Assembly: GCA_030602705.1 (NCBI GenBank) | Contig: JAUVZF010000017.1 | Coordinates: 1 to 57,249 of the forward strand | Source of the DNA: Planctomycetota bacterium | GTDB lineage: Bacteria > Planctomycetota > Phycisphaerae > FEN-1346 | DNA length: 57,249 bases | Direction: 5' to 3' | Shown: one piece after another, positions 1-9,588 of the stretch | Numbering within the stretch: the first letter of the stretch is position 1 | Layout: every line of letters begins with the position of its first letter | Position numbers and translations under genes: made by a program | The notes under the pieces: generated by a model | The model's input: the letters and a program-made list of their open reading frames with translations, nothing else | Told to the model about the DNA's origin: nothing | Databases searched by the model: none

Positions 1-158
1 TCAAAAACCAGCGCGTTTTGCCTTACCTATCTTAACATTGAGAGCCAAAAAAGCCCCTCACGGCCCAGAATCAAGGCTCGGAACCAAAAAAAACGCGAAT
101 TTGGGTGTTTCGGCAAGGTGAAAATCGACGTAAGTCTTATGCAGCCTGCGCTATGTAA

Positions 159-368
159 GCGAACGGTGAGACCCGTTCGTTCTACCTTGAGTGTGTCGGA
201 TGGCATGAGAACGAAGTGCGACTGTGCACGGACCCGTCGGGTGCCGCCCGACGTTGGCTCGACTCCCAGGGCGTTCCCCAGATCCGCATCGGGAACCACT
301 GGTGCTGCCGCAAGGACCGACTTGTCGAGGTCATGAACGTATTCCTCGCCGCCAAGGTCGAGAAATGA
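159..368 (+). pseudogene. excisionase-like HTH fragment (relic)
   Basis: A reading frame open from 159 to the TGA at 366-368 encodes a peptide whose second half (ARRWLDSQGVPQIRIGNHW then a basic CRKDRLVEVM) resembles the recognition helix and wing of MerR/excisionase-type HTH_17 domains. These are usually small DNA-binding proteins of integrated elements. There is no convincing start codon: the frame opens after a TAA and the only internal candidate is a GTG near 210. The N-terminal helix of the domain is not recognisable, so it looks decayed. It lies about 230 bases before tRNA-Leu, a common integration neighbourhood. I see nothing else convincing in 1-600. This is a weak call based on motif resemblance only. 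Confidence 0.35.
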
Positions 369-601
369 CAGTTGACAGACGATGCCCCGGCGTCGATACT
401 TCCGAGGCCATGCCTCGGCCCAAACTGGAGCGAACCACATGTCGGCTCTGGCGGCCATGAACCGCCGGATCGCGGACCAGCGGCGTTTCGGTGATCGGGT
501 CCTCGCGGCTGTCCCTCGTGGATAAACGGGTAAAAGCTTGGTAAAACCGGGGCCGCGAGGCAGACAAGAATCGAGCGTAAGGCCCTATGCGACAAATGGT
601 T

Positions 602-690
602 GCCGAAGTGGCGGAACTGGCAGACGCGCGGGATTCAAAATCCCGTGAGGCTTACACCTCGTGAGGGTTCGAGTCCCTCCTTCGGCACCA
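602..690 (+). tRNA. tRNA-Leu (anticodon CAA)
   Basis: Complete type II tRNA with a long variable arm. The seven-base acceptor GCCGAAG (602-608) pairs with CTTCGGC (680-686). Discriminator A is at 687 and the CCA end is encoded at 688-690. The anticodon stem CGGGA/TCCCG closes a loop TTCAAAA with anticodon CAA, reading UUG. The T-arm GGGTTCGAGTCCC is canonical. Confidence 0.97.
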
Positions 691-948
691 TGTAAACCAC
701 GCTCTGGAAAGGCTCTCTGGCCGCAACCGCGCCATCCGACCGCGGCGGAGATGTCAACTCCTGCCGAGTCGCATGGAGAGAGGCCGTCTCCTGCCGCCGT
801 CCGGGCGCCGTCGTCGGGAATCACTGAACACCGCGGCCTTGTCCGCACGATAGGAACAGTGAGAGCGGCGCCGCAGGGCCGAAAGGTTCTATCCAGAGCC
901 TCGCGGCGAATCCTACGCAAGCCGTTGTGGGTTCGCGTCCGTTTCTTG

Positions 949-978
949 TTGACGGACGGACGCCGATGCCGCTAAGGT
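949..978 (+). promoter_or_regulatory. candidate sigma-70 promoter for the outer-membrane barrel gene
   Basis: TTGACG (949-954), an 18-base spacer, then TAAGGT (973-978). A start site near 985 would give a leader of about 27 bases before the ATG at 1012, which is preceded by a GAGGG ribosome-binding site. The rest of 691-948 shows no gene I can support. Confidence 0.5.
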
Positions 979-1011
979 ACGTGCCGGCGACGGCCGAGGC
1001 GAGGGATCTGC

Positions 1012-2418
1012 ATGAAGCGTCTGACAGGGCTGTTCGTAGCGGGCATGGCGGTGGGGGTTCTTGCGGCATCGTCGCCGGCCCAGCCTCGTCCGGAAGAGGT
1101 TTTTCAGCGGACGCTCTTTCTGGAACGCGACATCCGGGAGCGTCTGGAACGCGAAGTGCCTCCCGAACAGAAGGCCCTCATCGAATGGGGCGGGTTCTAC
1201 GTCCCCTCCTACACGTACTATGATGACATCGACGGTGGCCATGCCCATCTGACGCGTCAGGACCTGCGTCTGTGGACGCAAATCTACGCGGGCGAGGTCC
1301 ATCGCATCTTCGCTCGGATGCGGCTGAACTACGTCGATTTTGCCGCAGGCGATGCCCAGGGGTTCCGTCAGCACGATCTGGGGGGGCCGAATCTGGAGAT
1401 CGGCTACTACGAGTTGAACCTGACGGCCGCCGCCCGGAAGTATTGGGGCCAGAAGTGGCCGGTGCAGGTCGTCGGCCGCGCCGGGCGGCAGTACATCGAG
1501 GTGGGGCGCGGCATAGCCCTGGGCAAGATCCTCGACGCCGGCCTGTTTGAGATCGACGCGAAGGATTTCTCGTTTACGGGCTTCGTCGGGCGGTCGATCG
1601 AGAGCGAGGACAACATCGACCGCAGCGTGCCCGGCTTCACGCGCAGCCGCCGCACATTCTACGGCGGCGAACTGCGGCTGACCGGGCTGGAGCGCCACGA
1701 GCCGTACGTCTTCTTCGTCCTGCAGCGCGACTGGTCCGAGGAGAAGCCCGTCACCCCGTTCCAGGACTACCGGTACGACTCGCAGTACTACGGGATCGGC
1801 AACCGGGGGAGTTTGGCGGCGAACCTGCGGTACGAGGTCGAGGCCGTCTGGGAGAAAGGGCGCAGCGCCGCCAACGGCCAGCAGGACGCCGACGAGCCGA
1901 TCCGCGCCTTCGCGTTCGATGCCGAAGTCAACTACTACATGGACCACCCCCTCAGGCCCGTCTTCACGGGCGAGTACGGCTACGCCTCCGGCGACGGCGA
2001 CCGCGGGCGAGCCACCACCGCCTTCCTCGGAAACACCATGGCTACCGACGACGACGCCTACCAGGGGTTCGGCTACGTGAACTCGGGTCTGGCGCTGGGT
2101 GCCCGGTTCACGAACCTTCAGTTCCTGCGGGTGGGGGGGCGGTTCACGCCGTATGAGAAAAAGACGGGGGCCGGACGCATCGACGTCGGCGGGGATTACT
2201 ACTGGCTGTTCAAGACCGACAAGGACGGACCCATCAGCGACTTTCGCGCGGTCGATACCTCCGGCGACGTCGGCCAGGAGATCGACGTGTTCGTCGAGTG
2301 GCGAATCCTGAGCGACCTCTCATGGTCGTTGCGATACGGCCGCTTCTTCCCAGGCCAGGCGTACGCCGACCGCAAGCCGCGGGACTTCCTGTTTACGGCC
2401 TTCAACATCAGTTTCTGA
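1012..2418 (+). CDS. outer-membrane beta-barrel protein, alginate-export-like
   Basis: 468-residue secreted protein. Residues 1-23 form a Sec signal peptide (basic MKR, hydrophobic core, cleavage near SSPAQ). The mature part has a short charged helical start, then alternating aromatic and polar strands typical of an outer-membrane barrel, ending in a C-terminal phenylalanine (FNISF), the usual barrel assembly signal. Pattern and length resemble the alginate-export/AlgE-like porins found widely in planctomycetes. A role in passage of poly- or oligosaccharides would be an inference; no substrate can be read from the sequence. It is a single gene, followed by a strong palindrome. Confidence 0.65.
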   Translation: MKRLTGLFVAGMAVGVLAASSPAQPRPEEVFQRTLFLERDIRERLEREVPPEQKALIEWGGFYVPSYTYYDDIDGGHAHLTRQDLRLWTQIYAGEVHRIFARMRLNYVDFAAGDAQGFRQHDLGGPNLEIGYYELNLTAAARKYWGQKWPVQVVGRAGRQYIEVGRGIALGKILDAGLFEIDAKDFSFTGFVGRSIESEDNIDRSVPGFTRSRRTFYGGELRLTGLERHEPYVFFVLQRDWSEEKPVTPFQDYRYDSQYYGIGNRGSLAANLRYEVEAVWEKGRSAANGQQDADEPIRAFAFDAEVNYYMDHPLRPVFTGEYGYASGDGDRGRATTAFLGNTMATDDDAYQGFGYVNSGLALGARFTNLQFLRVGGRFTPYEKKTGAGRIDVGGDYYWLFKTDKDGPISDFRAVDTSGDVGQEIDVFVEWRILSDLSWSLRYGRFFPGQAYADRKPRDFLFTAFNISF

Positions 2419-2460
2419 CGCCACGCCTTTCACGTGCCGCCCGGTCAACGTTACCTCCGG

Positions 2461-2478
2461 ATCCCGGCGCGCCGGGAT
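2461..2478. terminator. perfect palindrome after the barrel gene, probable terminator
   Basis: The 18-base perfect palindrome ATCCCGGCGCGCCGGGAT lies 43 bases after the stop of the preceding gene and is followed by only a short T run. It may end the transcript as a GC-rich hairpin, but the tract of Ts is too short for a classic intrinsic terminator. Confidence 0.4.
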
Positions 2479-2597
2479 TTCGCGCCTCCAGTGCCTCAGT
2501 GCACCGAGTCCCTACCGTCAATCGGGTGTGAGGTTCTGCCTTTGCCGCCAAGGTGTGACATAATCGCTTTGGCGTGACAAATACCCTGTTTTTTGCC

Positions 2598-2626
2598 TTG
2601 ACGGGGCCCCCGAAATGGCCGATAAT
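2598..2626 (+). promoter_or_regulatory. sigma-70 promoter of the TetR gene
   Basis: TTGACG (2598-2603), 17-base spacer and GATAAT (2621-2626), a near-consensus promoter about 95 bases before the regulator start. Its placement directly upstream of the TetR gene and the efflux operon makes it the natural site of autoregulation. Confidence 0.65.
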
Positions 2627-2653
2627 GAGTAGTGGTTCACTGGATGGAGCCTG

Positions 2654-2690
2654 TGCTCACGAGTCGAATAGGCGCTGTAGCCCGTGAGCA
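2654..2690. promoter_or_regulatory. inverted repeat in the TetR leader, candidate operator
   Basis: TGCTCACG (2654-2661) and CGTGAGCA (2683-2690) are exact inverted arms separated by 21 bases, lying between the promoter and the TetR start. TetR proteins often bind inverted repeats next to their own gene. The wide spacing is larger than typical for a single dimer, so an RNA hairpin is an alternative. Confidence 0.35.
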
Positions 2691-2720
2691 TGGGCTCGCC
2701 GTCTCGCGAGGAGCAGATGA

Positions 2721-3362
2721 ATGCCGGATGAAGTCGCCCGCAAACTGGGTCGCAAGGAAAGGGAACGCCAGGCCCACCGCCGCGAGATACTGGAGGCCGC
2801 CGAGCGGGTCTTCGTCCGCAAGGGCTATCACGGCGCCACGGTCGAGGAGATCGCCCAGGAGGCCGAGTTTGCCGTCGGCACCCTTTACAACTTCTTCAAG
2901 AGCAAGGAACAGATGTACGCCGAGGTGATCCTGAAGATCGCCGAGGATTTTCTGTACGTGTTTGAGCGGCAGGTGCTGACTCGGGACCGGCCCCAGGAGG
3001 CCATCGGGGCGCTGATCGAACTTCGCTTGAGGTACTTCGACGACCACCGCGGTTTTTTCCGTGTTTTCTTCGAGACCTCTCCCGGCAGCCGGATCGACCC
3101 CTCACGTGCGCTGCCCAGGGACTGCGTGGGCTTGTACGACCGGTACGTCGAGGCGGTCACCGGCATCTTTGACCAGGGCGTGAAGGACGGTTCCTTCGAC
3201 ACGTTGGACCCGTTTTACCTGACGATGTGCTTCGAGGGAATCATCAACGCTTTCGTCGCCTACTGGTCGCGGCGCGAACCGACCGAGCCGCTGGACGTGC
3301 GGATCGAGAAGATCAAGGATGCCTTCATCGGCCGGATTCGCGTCGGCCGGGCGCACGCATAG
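2721..3362 (+). CDS. TetR/AcrR family transcriptional regulator
   Basis: 213 residues. The N-terminal three-helix DNA-binding domain (about residues 10-57) shows the family pattern: ILEAAERVFVRKGYHGATVE, then a helix-turn-helix ending VGTLYNFFKSKEQMY. The remaining helices form the ligand-binding and dimer domain. The start at 2721 is preceded by GAGGAG. It lies 48 bases before the efflux operon in the same direction, the classic arrangement for a local repressor of an RND pump that is released by a transported compound. The ligand is unknown. Confidence 0.92.
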   Translation: MPDEVARKLGRKERERQAHRREILEAAERVFVRKGYHGATVEEIAQEAEFAVGTLYNFFKSKEQMYAEVILKIAEDFLYVFERQVLTRDRPQEAIGALIELRLRYFDDHRGFFRVFFETSPGSRIDPSRALPRDCVGLYDRYVEAVTGIFDQGVKDGSFDTLDPFYLTMCFEGIINAFVAYWSRREPTEPLDVRIEKIKDAFIGRIRVGRAHA

Positions 3363-3410
3363 AGAAGCAGTCTTCGGTTTTGTGGGACGTTGGAGCAGGG
3401 AGTCTCATCT

Positions 3411-5006
3411 ATGAAACGGTTGGCGGGAGACGCGGCGCGGACGCCGATGCGCCGGCAGGCCCTTGTCGCCCCGGCACTGGGATGCCTCCTGGTCGTCGCC
3501 GGGTGCATCAGCCAGGCGGGGATCCATCGTGAGGTTGCGGCGTCCAGGGCGGCGGCGTATGCCGCGTGGCAACGCCGGCAGGCGAACGAAAAGGAGACCG
3601 AACCGCTCTTGAAGGGCGACCTGACCCTCGAGGATGCGCTGAAACTGGCGATGGCGTACAACAAACCCCTCCGGGCGGCGATCCAGGAGAAGGAGATCGG
3701 CCGCGGACGCATCGTGGAGTCCTATTCCGAGGCGCTGCCGAAAATCTCGGCCGTCGGCGCCTACACCCGCCTCGACGAGGTCTCGAGCCTGGACGTGGGA
3801 GGGCGCAGCATCTCGCTCGGCTTCATTAACAACTACTCGGTGGGCCTCGAGGTCCGCCAGCCTGTATTCCGGGGCGGGGCAATCAGTGCGGCGATGCGGG
3901 CCGCGCGGGTCTTTGCGGCGCTGGGCGACGAGGTGGTCCGGGGCCAGGTCCAGCAGACCATTTACCAGGTCGCCCGGGCCTACTTCGACGCCCTCCTGGC
4001 GCAGCACCTGTACACGGTCTTTGAGGACGCCGTGCGGTCGGCCGAGGTCCATCTCAAGGACGTCCAACGGAAACGTGAAGGCGGCGTGGCATCGGAGTTC
4101 GACATCCTCAGGGCCCGCGTGGACGTCTCGAACTTCCGGGCAGAGATGATCCAGCAGCGCAACCGTGTTCACTTGGCCAAGACGCGCCTGTTCAAGGCGG
4201 TGGGCGTCTCGCAGCAAAGCAACGTGGAACTCCGCGACAAACTGACCCACGAGGTGGTCACACCCGACCGGCAAGAGGCCGTGCGGCTTGCCTACATGAA
4301 CCGGCCGGACCTGTACCAGGCCGAACTGGCCGTCCGGTTGCAGCAAGAGGCGCTTCGCATCGCCAGGAGCCGCTACTGGCCGAACGTGGACCTCTCGTTC
4401 ACGCAACAGTGGGCCCGCCCCGATCCGCATTTCACCACGGCCGACCACTGGGGAGACCAGTGGGTGGCCGGCGCGGTCCTCGACTGGCCGCTTTTCGACG
4501 GCCTCAGCCGCGAGGGGCGCGTCATCCAGGAGCGCGCGGCGCTGGAGCAGCGGCAGATCGAACTGGTCGATGCCCAGGAGCAGGCCCTTCTGGAGATTCA
4601 GCAGGCGATCCTCAGCCTGCACGATGCCGAGGAGTTTGTCCAGTCGCAGCACCTGAACCTGGAGCGGGCCACGGAAGGCCTGCGACTGGCAGCGGTCGGC
4701 TACCGGGAGGGAATCAACACAGAAGTGGAGGTCACCGACGCGCGGGCCGCCCTGACGCGGGCGCGCGGTTTGTATTACCAAGCCGTCTACGACCACACCA
4801 TGGTGCGGCTGGAACTTCAACGGGCCATGGGGGTGCTCGGGCCGAAGGCGGGTGACTACAAGGTCCCGACGGAGAGTCCGACCCGCCCGGCTCGCGTGGG
4901 GCAGTTCGCGGTTCCCCCCGCTCCGCTACCCGGGGGCGATAACCCGAACGCCGGGAAGCAGGCTGCGGACGCGGGGCCGAGGCCTGAAGGAGAAAAGAAA
5001 CCATGA
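3411..5006 (+). CDS. TolC-family outer-membrane efflux lipoprotein
   Basis: 531 residues from the ATG at 3411, chosen because GGAG sits nine bases upstream. An ATG seven codons earlier lacks this spacing. A lipobox (VVAGC, Cys32) predicts a lipid-anchored OprM-like channel. Two tandem helical repeats follow, including the typical DILRARVDVSNFRAE segment and its counterpart INTEVEVTDARAALTRARG. The final 50 residues are a proline- and charge-rich tail beyond the usual barrel. The stop codon overlaps the next start (ATGA), so translation is coupled to the adaptor. Role: outer-membrane exit duct of the tripartite pump. Confidence 0.92.
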   Translation: MKRLAGDAARTPMRRQALVAPALGCLLVVAGCISQAGIHREVAASRAAAYAAWQRRQANEKETEPLLKGDLTLEDALKLAMAYNKPLRAAIQEKEIGRGRIVESYSEALPKISAVGAYTRLDEVSSLDVGGRSISLGFINNYSVGLEVRQPVFRGGAISAAMRAARVFAALGDEVVRGQVQQTIYQVARAYFDALLAQHLYTVFEDAVRSAEVHLKDVQRKREGGVASEFDILRARVDVSNFRAEMIQQRNRVHLAKTRLFKAVGVSQQSNVELRDKLTHEVVTPDRQEAVRLAYMNRPDLYQAELAVRLQQEALRIARSRYWPNVDLSFTQQWARPDPHFTTADHWGDQWVAGAVLDWPLFDGLSREGRVIQERAALEQRQIELVDAQEQALLEIQQAILSLHDAEEFVQSQHLNLERATEGLRLAAVGYREGINTEVEVTDARAALTRARGLYYQAVYDHTMVRLELQRAMGVLGPKAGDYKVPTESPTRPARVGQFAVPPAPLPGGDNPNAGKQAADAGPRPEGEKKP

Positions 5007-6181
5007 AACGCGTCCTGAGATTCCTGGCTACGGTTGTCCTCTTGGGCGCGCTTGGGTACGGCGCTTATGTCGGCGTCCAGTATGTCCGGAAACAGCGGGA
5101 AGTGCCGGCCGAGGACGCGGCCGTCAGAGTGCTCCGCGCCCGCGCCGTGCCCGTGCGGCTGGGCGACGTTGAACAGGCCGTCACGCTGACGGGGGAGATC
5201 GAGGCGACCAGTTGCGTGGAACTGACCCCCAAGATCACCGGACGACTCCAGCGCCTGGCGCTCGACGACGGCGCCCCCGTGGACGAGGGAACCGTCGTCA
5301 AAGAAGGTCAGGTCGTGGCCGTCCTCGAGCACGAGGACCTGGCGGCGCAGGTCGCTCAGGCCGAGGCCGCCCTCAAGGTGGCGCGGGCTGCCGTGGAGGT
5401 CGCCGAGGTAAACGTCAAGGACCGCCGGCGCGAAAAGGTCCGCATGGAGAACCTCTTCAAGGACGGGTCGGGCACCGAAAAGCAGCGGGATCTGGCCGTG
5501 ACGGACTACGAGCGCGCCGTGGCCACCCTCGCCCAGGCCGAGGCGGGCGTCGCGCAGGCAGAGGCCGCCATCCACCAGGCAAAGGTCAACCTCCGGGAGG
5601 CTACGATTGAGGCCCCCATGGGCGGCATCGTCAGTAAGAAATACGTGGACGAGGGAAACATGGTCGGCCCCACCACACCCCTGGTCCGCATCGTCCAGAT
5701 CGACGCCGTCGAGATTACAGGAGGCGTCAGCGAACGCCACGTTGCGGCTCTGGTTTCCGGGAAGACCGCCGCCCGGATCACCGTGGATGCCTATCCCGGC
5801 GAGAAGTTCGATGGCGTGGTTAGCAAGGTTTTTCCTGAGGTGGACCCCCAGACGCGGACGGTCGAGGTCCAGATCCGCACGCCGAATCCCGGCCATCGGC
5901 TGAGGCCCGGAATGTTCGCCCGGTTGCGGCTGCGGCTGCGGCGGCGCGAGAACGTGCCGATCGTTCCCGACGCCGCACTCCTGCACCGTGGCGAGGAAGT
6001 CTGCGCCTACGTCGTCAACGGTTCCAAAGCACAGCGCCGCGCCCTGCGGCTGGGCCTCTCGGAGGGCGAACGACACGAGGTGCTCGAGGGCCTGCGGCCC
6101 GGCGACCTGGTGGTTATCCGGGGCCAGCACATGCTACAGGATGGGGATAACGTCGAGTTGGTCGGGGGGGATAACCGATGA
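5003..6181 (+). CDS. RND efflux periplasmic adaptor (membrane fusion protein)
   Basis: 392 residues with an N-terminal membrane anchor (about 7-28), then a lipoyl half (VELTPKITGRLQRLALDDGA). An alpha-helical hairpin rich in Ala/Gln/Glu follows (about 110-185), then the second lipoyl half (IEAPMGGIVSKKYVDEG) and beta-barrel domains. The order matches AcrA/HlyD-family proteins that bridge an RND pump and a TolC channel. It overlaps both neighbouring genes by four bases (ATGA), which shows one translational unit. Confidence 0.94.
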   Translation: MKRVLRFLATVVLLGALGYGAYVGVQYVRKQREVPAEDAAVRVLRARAVPVRLGDVEQAVTLTGEIEATSCVELTPKITGRLQRLALDDGAPVDEGTVVKEGQVVAVLEHEDLAAQVAQAEAALKVARAAVEVAEVNVKDRRREKVRMENLFKDGSGTEKQRDLAVTDYERAVATLAQAEAGVAQAEAAIHQAKVNLREATIEAPMGGIVSKKYVDEGNMVGPTTPLVRIVQIDAVEITGGVSERHVAALVSGKTAARITVDAYPGEKFDGVVSKVFPEVDPQTRTVEVQIRTPNPGHRLRPGMFARLRLRLRRRENVPIVPDAALLHRGEEVCAYVVNGSKAQRRALRLGLSEGERHEVLEGLRPGDLVVIRGQHMLQDGDNVELVGGDNR

Positions 6182-9100
6182 ACCTTCCGCAATTCGCGGT
6201 CAACCGGCCGGTGACCACGCTGATGGTGTTCTTCGCGGCCTTGATGGTCGGCGGGGTATGCCTCTGGCAGATGCCCGTCGATCTGATGCCGGAGATGGAC
6301 CTGCCGGCCATCAGCGTCATCACCATGTACGAGGGGGCCGCACCGGAGGACGTCGAAACGAAAGTCACCGAGGTCCTGGAAGGTTACCTGAGCACCGTGC
6401 CGGAACTCAAGCACATCACCTCCACCTCCAAGGAAGGGATGTCGCTGATCACACTGACGTTCGAGTGGGAGACGGACCTGGATACCCGATCCAACGAGGT
6501 TCGCGACATGGTCGGCTTCGCCAAGATCCGCCTGCCGGACGAGATCGACGAGCCGCGAGTCGTCAAGTTCGACGTGTCCCGCTTCCCGATCATGGTTTAC
6601 GGCTTCACGGCGCAGCAGAGTTACCCGCAATTGGAGGACATCCTGGAAGACGACGTGGCCGATCCGCTCAAGCGGCTGCCCGGCGTGGCGTCCGTGTCGG
6701 CCATCGTTCCGCTGCATCGCCAGGTCAACGTGGATGTTGACCGCGAACGCCTGGCGGCCTACGGCCTGACGCCCCAGGACGTGGTCCGGGCCATCATGCG
6801 AGAGAATGAGGATACGCCCGCGGGCAACGTCAAGATGGGCCTGATCGACTACCTCGTTCGCGTGCCGGGCGAGTTCGAGGACGTGGCGCCGATGCGGCAG
6901 ATCGTGCTCGCCTCGCGGAACGGCTCGATCATCCGCCTCTCGGACGTGGGCACGGTTGAGGACGGATTCGAAGAGGTCCGCAGGTACATCACCATCAACG
7001 GGGGGCGCGGCGCCATCCTGCTGATCCAGAAAGAGTCGGAGGCCAACACCGTCCAGGTGGCCCGCAGGGTCCGCAAGCGTCTGGCGGAATTGAAAAGCCG
7101 CCTGCCCCCGGACGTTCAATTCGTCAACATCATGGACTCCTCCGAAGACATCGAGCTGGCCATCCGGGACCTCTCGCAGACGCTGCTCGTGGGCGGCACG
7201 CTGGCTATGGTTGTGGTCCTGGTGTTCCTGCGCCAGTGGCGGGCGGTGCTGGTGATCGGCCTCACGATCCCATTCTCCCTGATCCTGGCGATCATCTTTG
7301 CCTACTTTCTGGACTACACCATCAACTTTATGACGCTGTTCGGGATGATCATAGCGGTCGGCATGGTCGTGGATAACGCCATCGTAATACTTGAGAACGT
7401 CGCGCGGCACCGCGAAGAGGGGGAGCGCCCCAGGGAAGGGGCGGTCTACGGTTCCTCGGAAGTCGCGATGGCCATCACCGCCTCGACACTGACGACCGTC
7501 TGCATCTTCTTCCCCATCCTTTTCGTCAAGGGCATTACGGGGGTCATCTTTACGGAATTCGCCGTCATCGTGAGCGTGACGTTGCTCGCCTCTCTCTTCT
7601 CGGCCATCACGCTGACGCCCATGCTCTCGGCGACGCTGATGAAGACCGCGACGTTCGGCCGCGGCGGGCGAGGCCCCCTGTTTGCATTGAGCGAACGCGC
7701 CTTTGACACGCTGGCCCGCGGGTACGAGCACCTGCTGGGGTGGGCGCTGCGGCGCCGCGCGACGGTTATCCTGACGGCCGTCTTCCTGTTCGCAGGGTCG
7801 CTGTTCCTTGTGCCGCTCCTCGGAACCGAGTTCATACCCGAAGAGGACAGGGCCACGGTGCGCGGCACGGTTTTCCTGACGGTGGGTACCCGGGTGGAAG
7901 AGTCGGCGCGCGTCATGGCCGAACTGGGGCGCATCATCGAGGAGGAGATTCCAGAGAGCGAGCGAATCGCAACGTTCACCCGTTGCGGGGTCAGCCACAC
8001 GGGCATGTCGAGCGTCTTCGGCGAGGAAGGTTCTCACATCGTGGTATTCGGGGCCAAGTTGGTGCCCAAGGTCCGGCGGTCGCGGAACGTCAAGGAGATC
8101 GCCGCGGCGCTTCGCCGGCGAATCGACGGCGCACGCGGGCTGTTGGGCATCGAGAAATACCGCATCGAGACCAGCGACGCGATGGACAGACTCATCCTGG
8201 GCGGCGAGCAGCCGCTCACCGTCAACATCATCGGCGACGACATGGAGGTCACCGACCAACTCGCCGCCAGGATCAAGCAGATTGCCATCAACACGCCGGG
8301 CACCGTGGACATCAGTGTCTCCCGCGAACGCGGGAGGCCCGAACTGTGGCTCAACGTCGACCGCGACCGTGCCTCGTCGCTCGGCCTGAACGTCTGGGAC
8401 GTCGGCGACACGGTCCGCGCCTCCTTCTACGGCCGCGAGGCCGGCAAGTACCGCATTCACGGCGACGAGTACGACATCTTCGTACGCCTCAGAGAGCCTG
8501 ACCGCGCCGACATCCGCGACGTGCTCGCAACGCCCGTGCGGCTTCCCTCCGGACGCCTCGTACGCGCCGAGAACCTGGGTGACATCGCCATCGAGCACGG
8601 CCCCGTTGAAATCCAACGCAAGGACCAGGGACGAATCGTCAACGTCACGGGCAACGTGGACAAGCGGTCGCTCGGCGACGTCGTGGCCGACATCGAGGCC
8701 GAGATCGCCAAGTTGGAGATTCCACCCGGAGTCCAAGTCGTCATGGCAGGCCAGACCGAGGAACAGCGAGAGTCGTTCTTCTGGCTCACCCTGGCGATGG
8801 TCGTCGGCGCGGTCCTCGTTTACATGGTCATGGCGTCTCAGTTCGAGTCGTTCCGCGACCCGTTCGTCGTCATGTTCTCGGTGCCGTTCGCCTTCACGGG
8901 AGCCATCTGGGCGGTGTTTCTCGGCGGACACCACGTTAGCATTGTGGTCTTCCTGGGCCTTCTCATGCTCATCGGCATCGTCGTCAACAACGCCATCGTG
9001 CTGGTGGACTACATCAACATCCTGCGCGCCCGTGGCCTGGAACTTGTCGAGGCCGTCCGACAGGCCGGCAGAACCCGCCTGCGTCCCGTTCTGATGACCG

Positions 9101-9285
9101 CCCTGACCACCGTTGTCGCCCTCATGCCGATGGCCTTTGGCAGGGGGCAGGGCTCGGAGATCTGGAACCCGCTGGGCTTGACCGTCATGGGGGGGCTGCT
9201 CGTTTCGACCCTGGTCACCCTGGTGCTCGTGCCGACGATCTACAGCGTTTTCGGGACGCGCGTGAAGCGCCGAGGCCGTTGCTGA
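6178..9285 (+). CDS. RND efflux transporter, AcrB/HAE-1-like inner-membrane pump
   Basis: 1035 residues, normal length for the family. It starts with the typical NLPQFAVNRPVTTLMVFF first membrane helix. The large periplasmic loop (about 40-330) carries the porter domain, then six helices (about 335-540), a second periplasmic loop and the last helices (about 860-1025). The proton-relay helix 4 reads GMVVDNAIVILEN, with Asp-Asn in place of the Asp-Asp of AcrB, a variant seen in many RND pumps. It is a proton-driven exporter of drugs, bile-like compounds or lipids. Substrate cannot be assigned. Confidence 0.95.
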   Translation: MNLPQFAVNRPVTTLMVFFAALMVGGVCLWQMPVDLMPEMDLPAISVITMYEGAAPEDVETKVTEVLEGYLSTVPELKHITSTSKEGMSLITLTFEWETDLDTRSNEVRDMVGFAKIRLPDEIDEPRVVKFDVSRFPIMVYGFTAQQSYPQLEDILEDDVADPLKRLPGVASVSAIVPLHRQVNVDVDRERLAAYGLTPQDVVRAIMRENEDTPAGNVKMGLIDYLVRVPGEFEDVAPMRQIVLASRNGSIIRLSDVGTVEDGFEEVRRYITINGGRGAILLIQKESEANTVQVARRVRKRLAELKSRLPPDVQFVNIMDSSEDIELAIRDLSQTLLVGGTLAMVVVLVFLRQWRAVLVIGLTIPFSLILAIIFAYFLDYTINFMTLFGMIIAVGMVVDNAIVILENVARHREEGERPREGAVYGSSEVAMAITASTLTTVCIFFPILFVKGITGVIFTEFAVIVSVTLLASLFSAITLTPMLSATLMKTATFGRGGRGPLFALSERAFDTLARGYEHLLGWALRRRATVILTAVFLFAGSLFLVPLLGTEFIPEEDRATVRGTVFLTVGTRVEESARVMAELGRIIEEEIPESERIATFTRCGVSHTGMSSVFGEEGSHIVVFGAKLVPKVRRSRNVKEIAAALRRRIDGARGLLGIEKYRIETSDAMDRLILGGEQPLTVNIIGDDMEVTDQLAARIKQIAINTPGTVDISVSRERGRPELWLNVDRDRASSLGLNVWDVGDTVRASFYGREAGKYRIHGDEYDIFVRLREPDRADIRDVLATPVRLPSGRLVRAENLGDIAIEHGPVEIQRKDQGRIVNVTGNVDKRSLGDVVADIEAEIAKLEIPPGVQVVMAGQTEEQRESFFWLTLAMVVGAVLVYMVMASQFESFRDPFVVMFSVPFAFTGAIWAVFLGGHHVSIVVFLGLLMLIGIVVNNAIVLVDYINILRARGLELVEAVRQAGRTRLRPVLMTALTTVVALMPMAFGRGQGSEIWNPLGLTVMGGLLVSTLVTLVLVPTIYSVFGTRVKRRGRC

Positions 9286-9297
9286 AGGGACACAACC

Positions 9298-9588
9298 GTG
9301 AAGATGGTTCTGATTGCTTACAACGAAGCCGTCGACGAGGAAGTCATGGAAGTGCTCGAAGCCGCCGGCGCCACGGGGTACACGAAGTGGACGAAAACGC
9401 TTGGAAAAGGCAATGCAAGCGGCCCGCATCTGTTGACACACGTGTGGCCTAAAGCGAACAACGTCCTGGCCGTGGCGGCCGATGATGCGACGGCCGAATC
9501 GCTTCTCGCGGGCGTCAGAAAACTCAGGGAGACTCTGGCGGCCGAGGGCGTGAAGGCCTTCGTCCTGCCGATCGATGAGGTGACGTGA
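9298..9588 (+). CDS. PII-like small protein at end of efflux operon
   Basis: 96 residues starting at GTG 9298 (an in-frame ATG at 9304 is an alternative). The pattern, a beta strand MVLIAYNEAVDEEVMEVLEA, a loop with GKGNASGPH, then two alpha/beta units, resembles PII-like and DUF3240-type ferredoxin-fold proteins sometimes found beside cation or RND efflux genes. It lies 12 bases after the pump gene, so it is probably co-transcribed. A regulatory or metal/nucleotide-sensing role for the pump is inference. The classic PII uridylylation T-loop is not evident. Confidence 0.6.
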   Translation: MKMVLIAYNEAVDEEVMEVLEAAGATGYTKWTKTLGKGNASGPHLLTHVWPKANNVLAVAADDATAESLLAGVRKLRETLAAEGVKAFVLPIDEVT

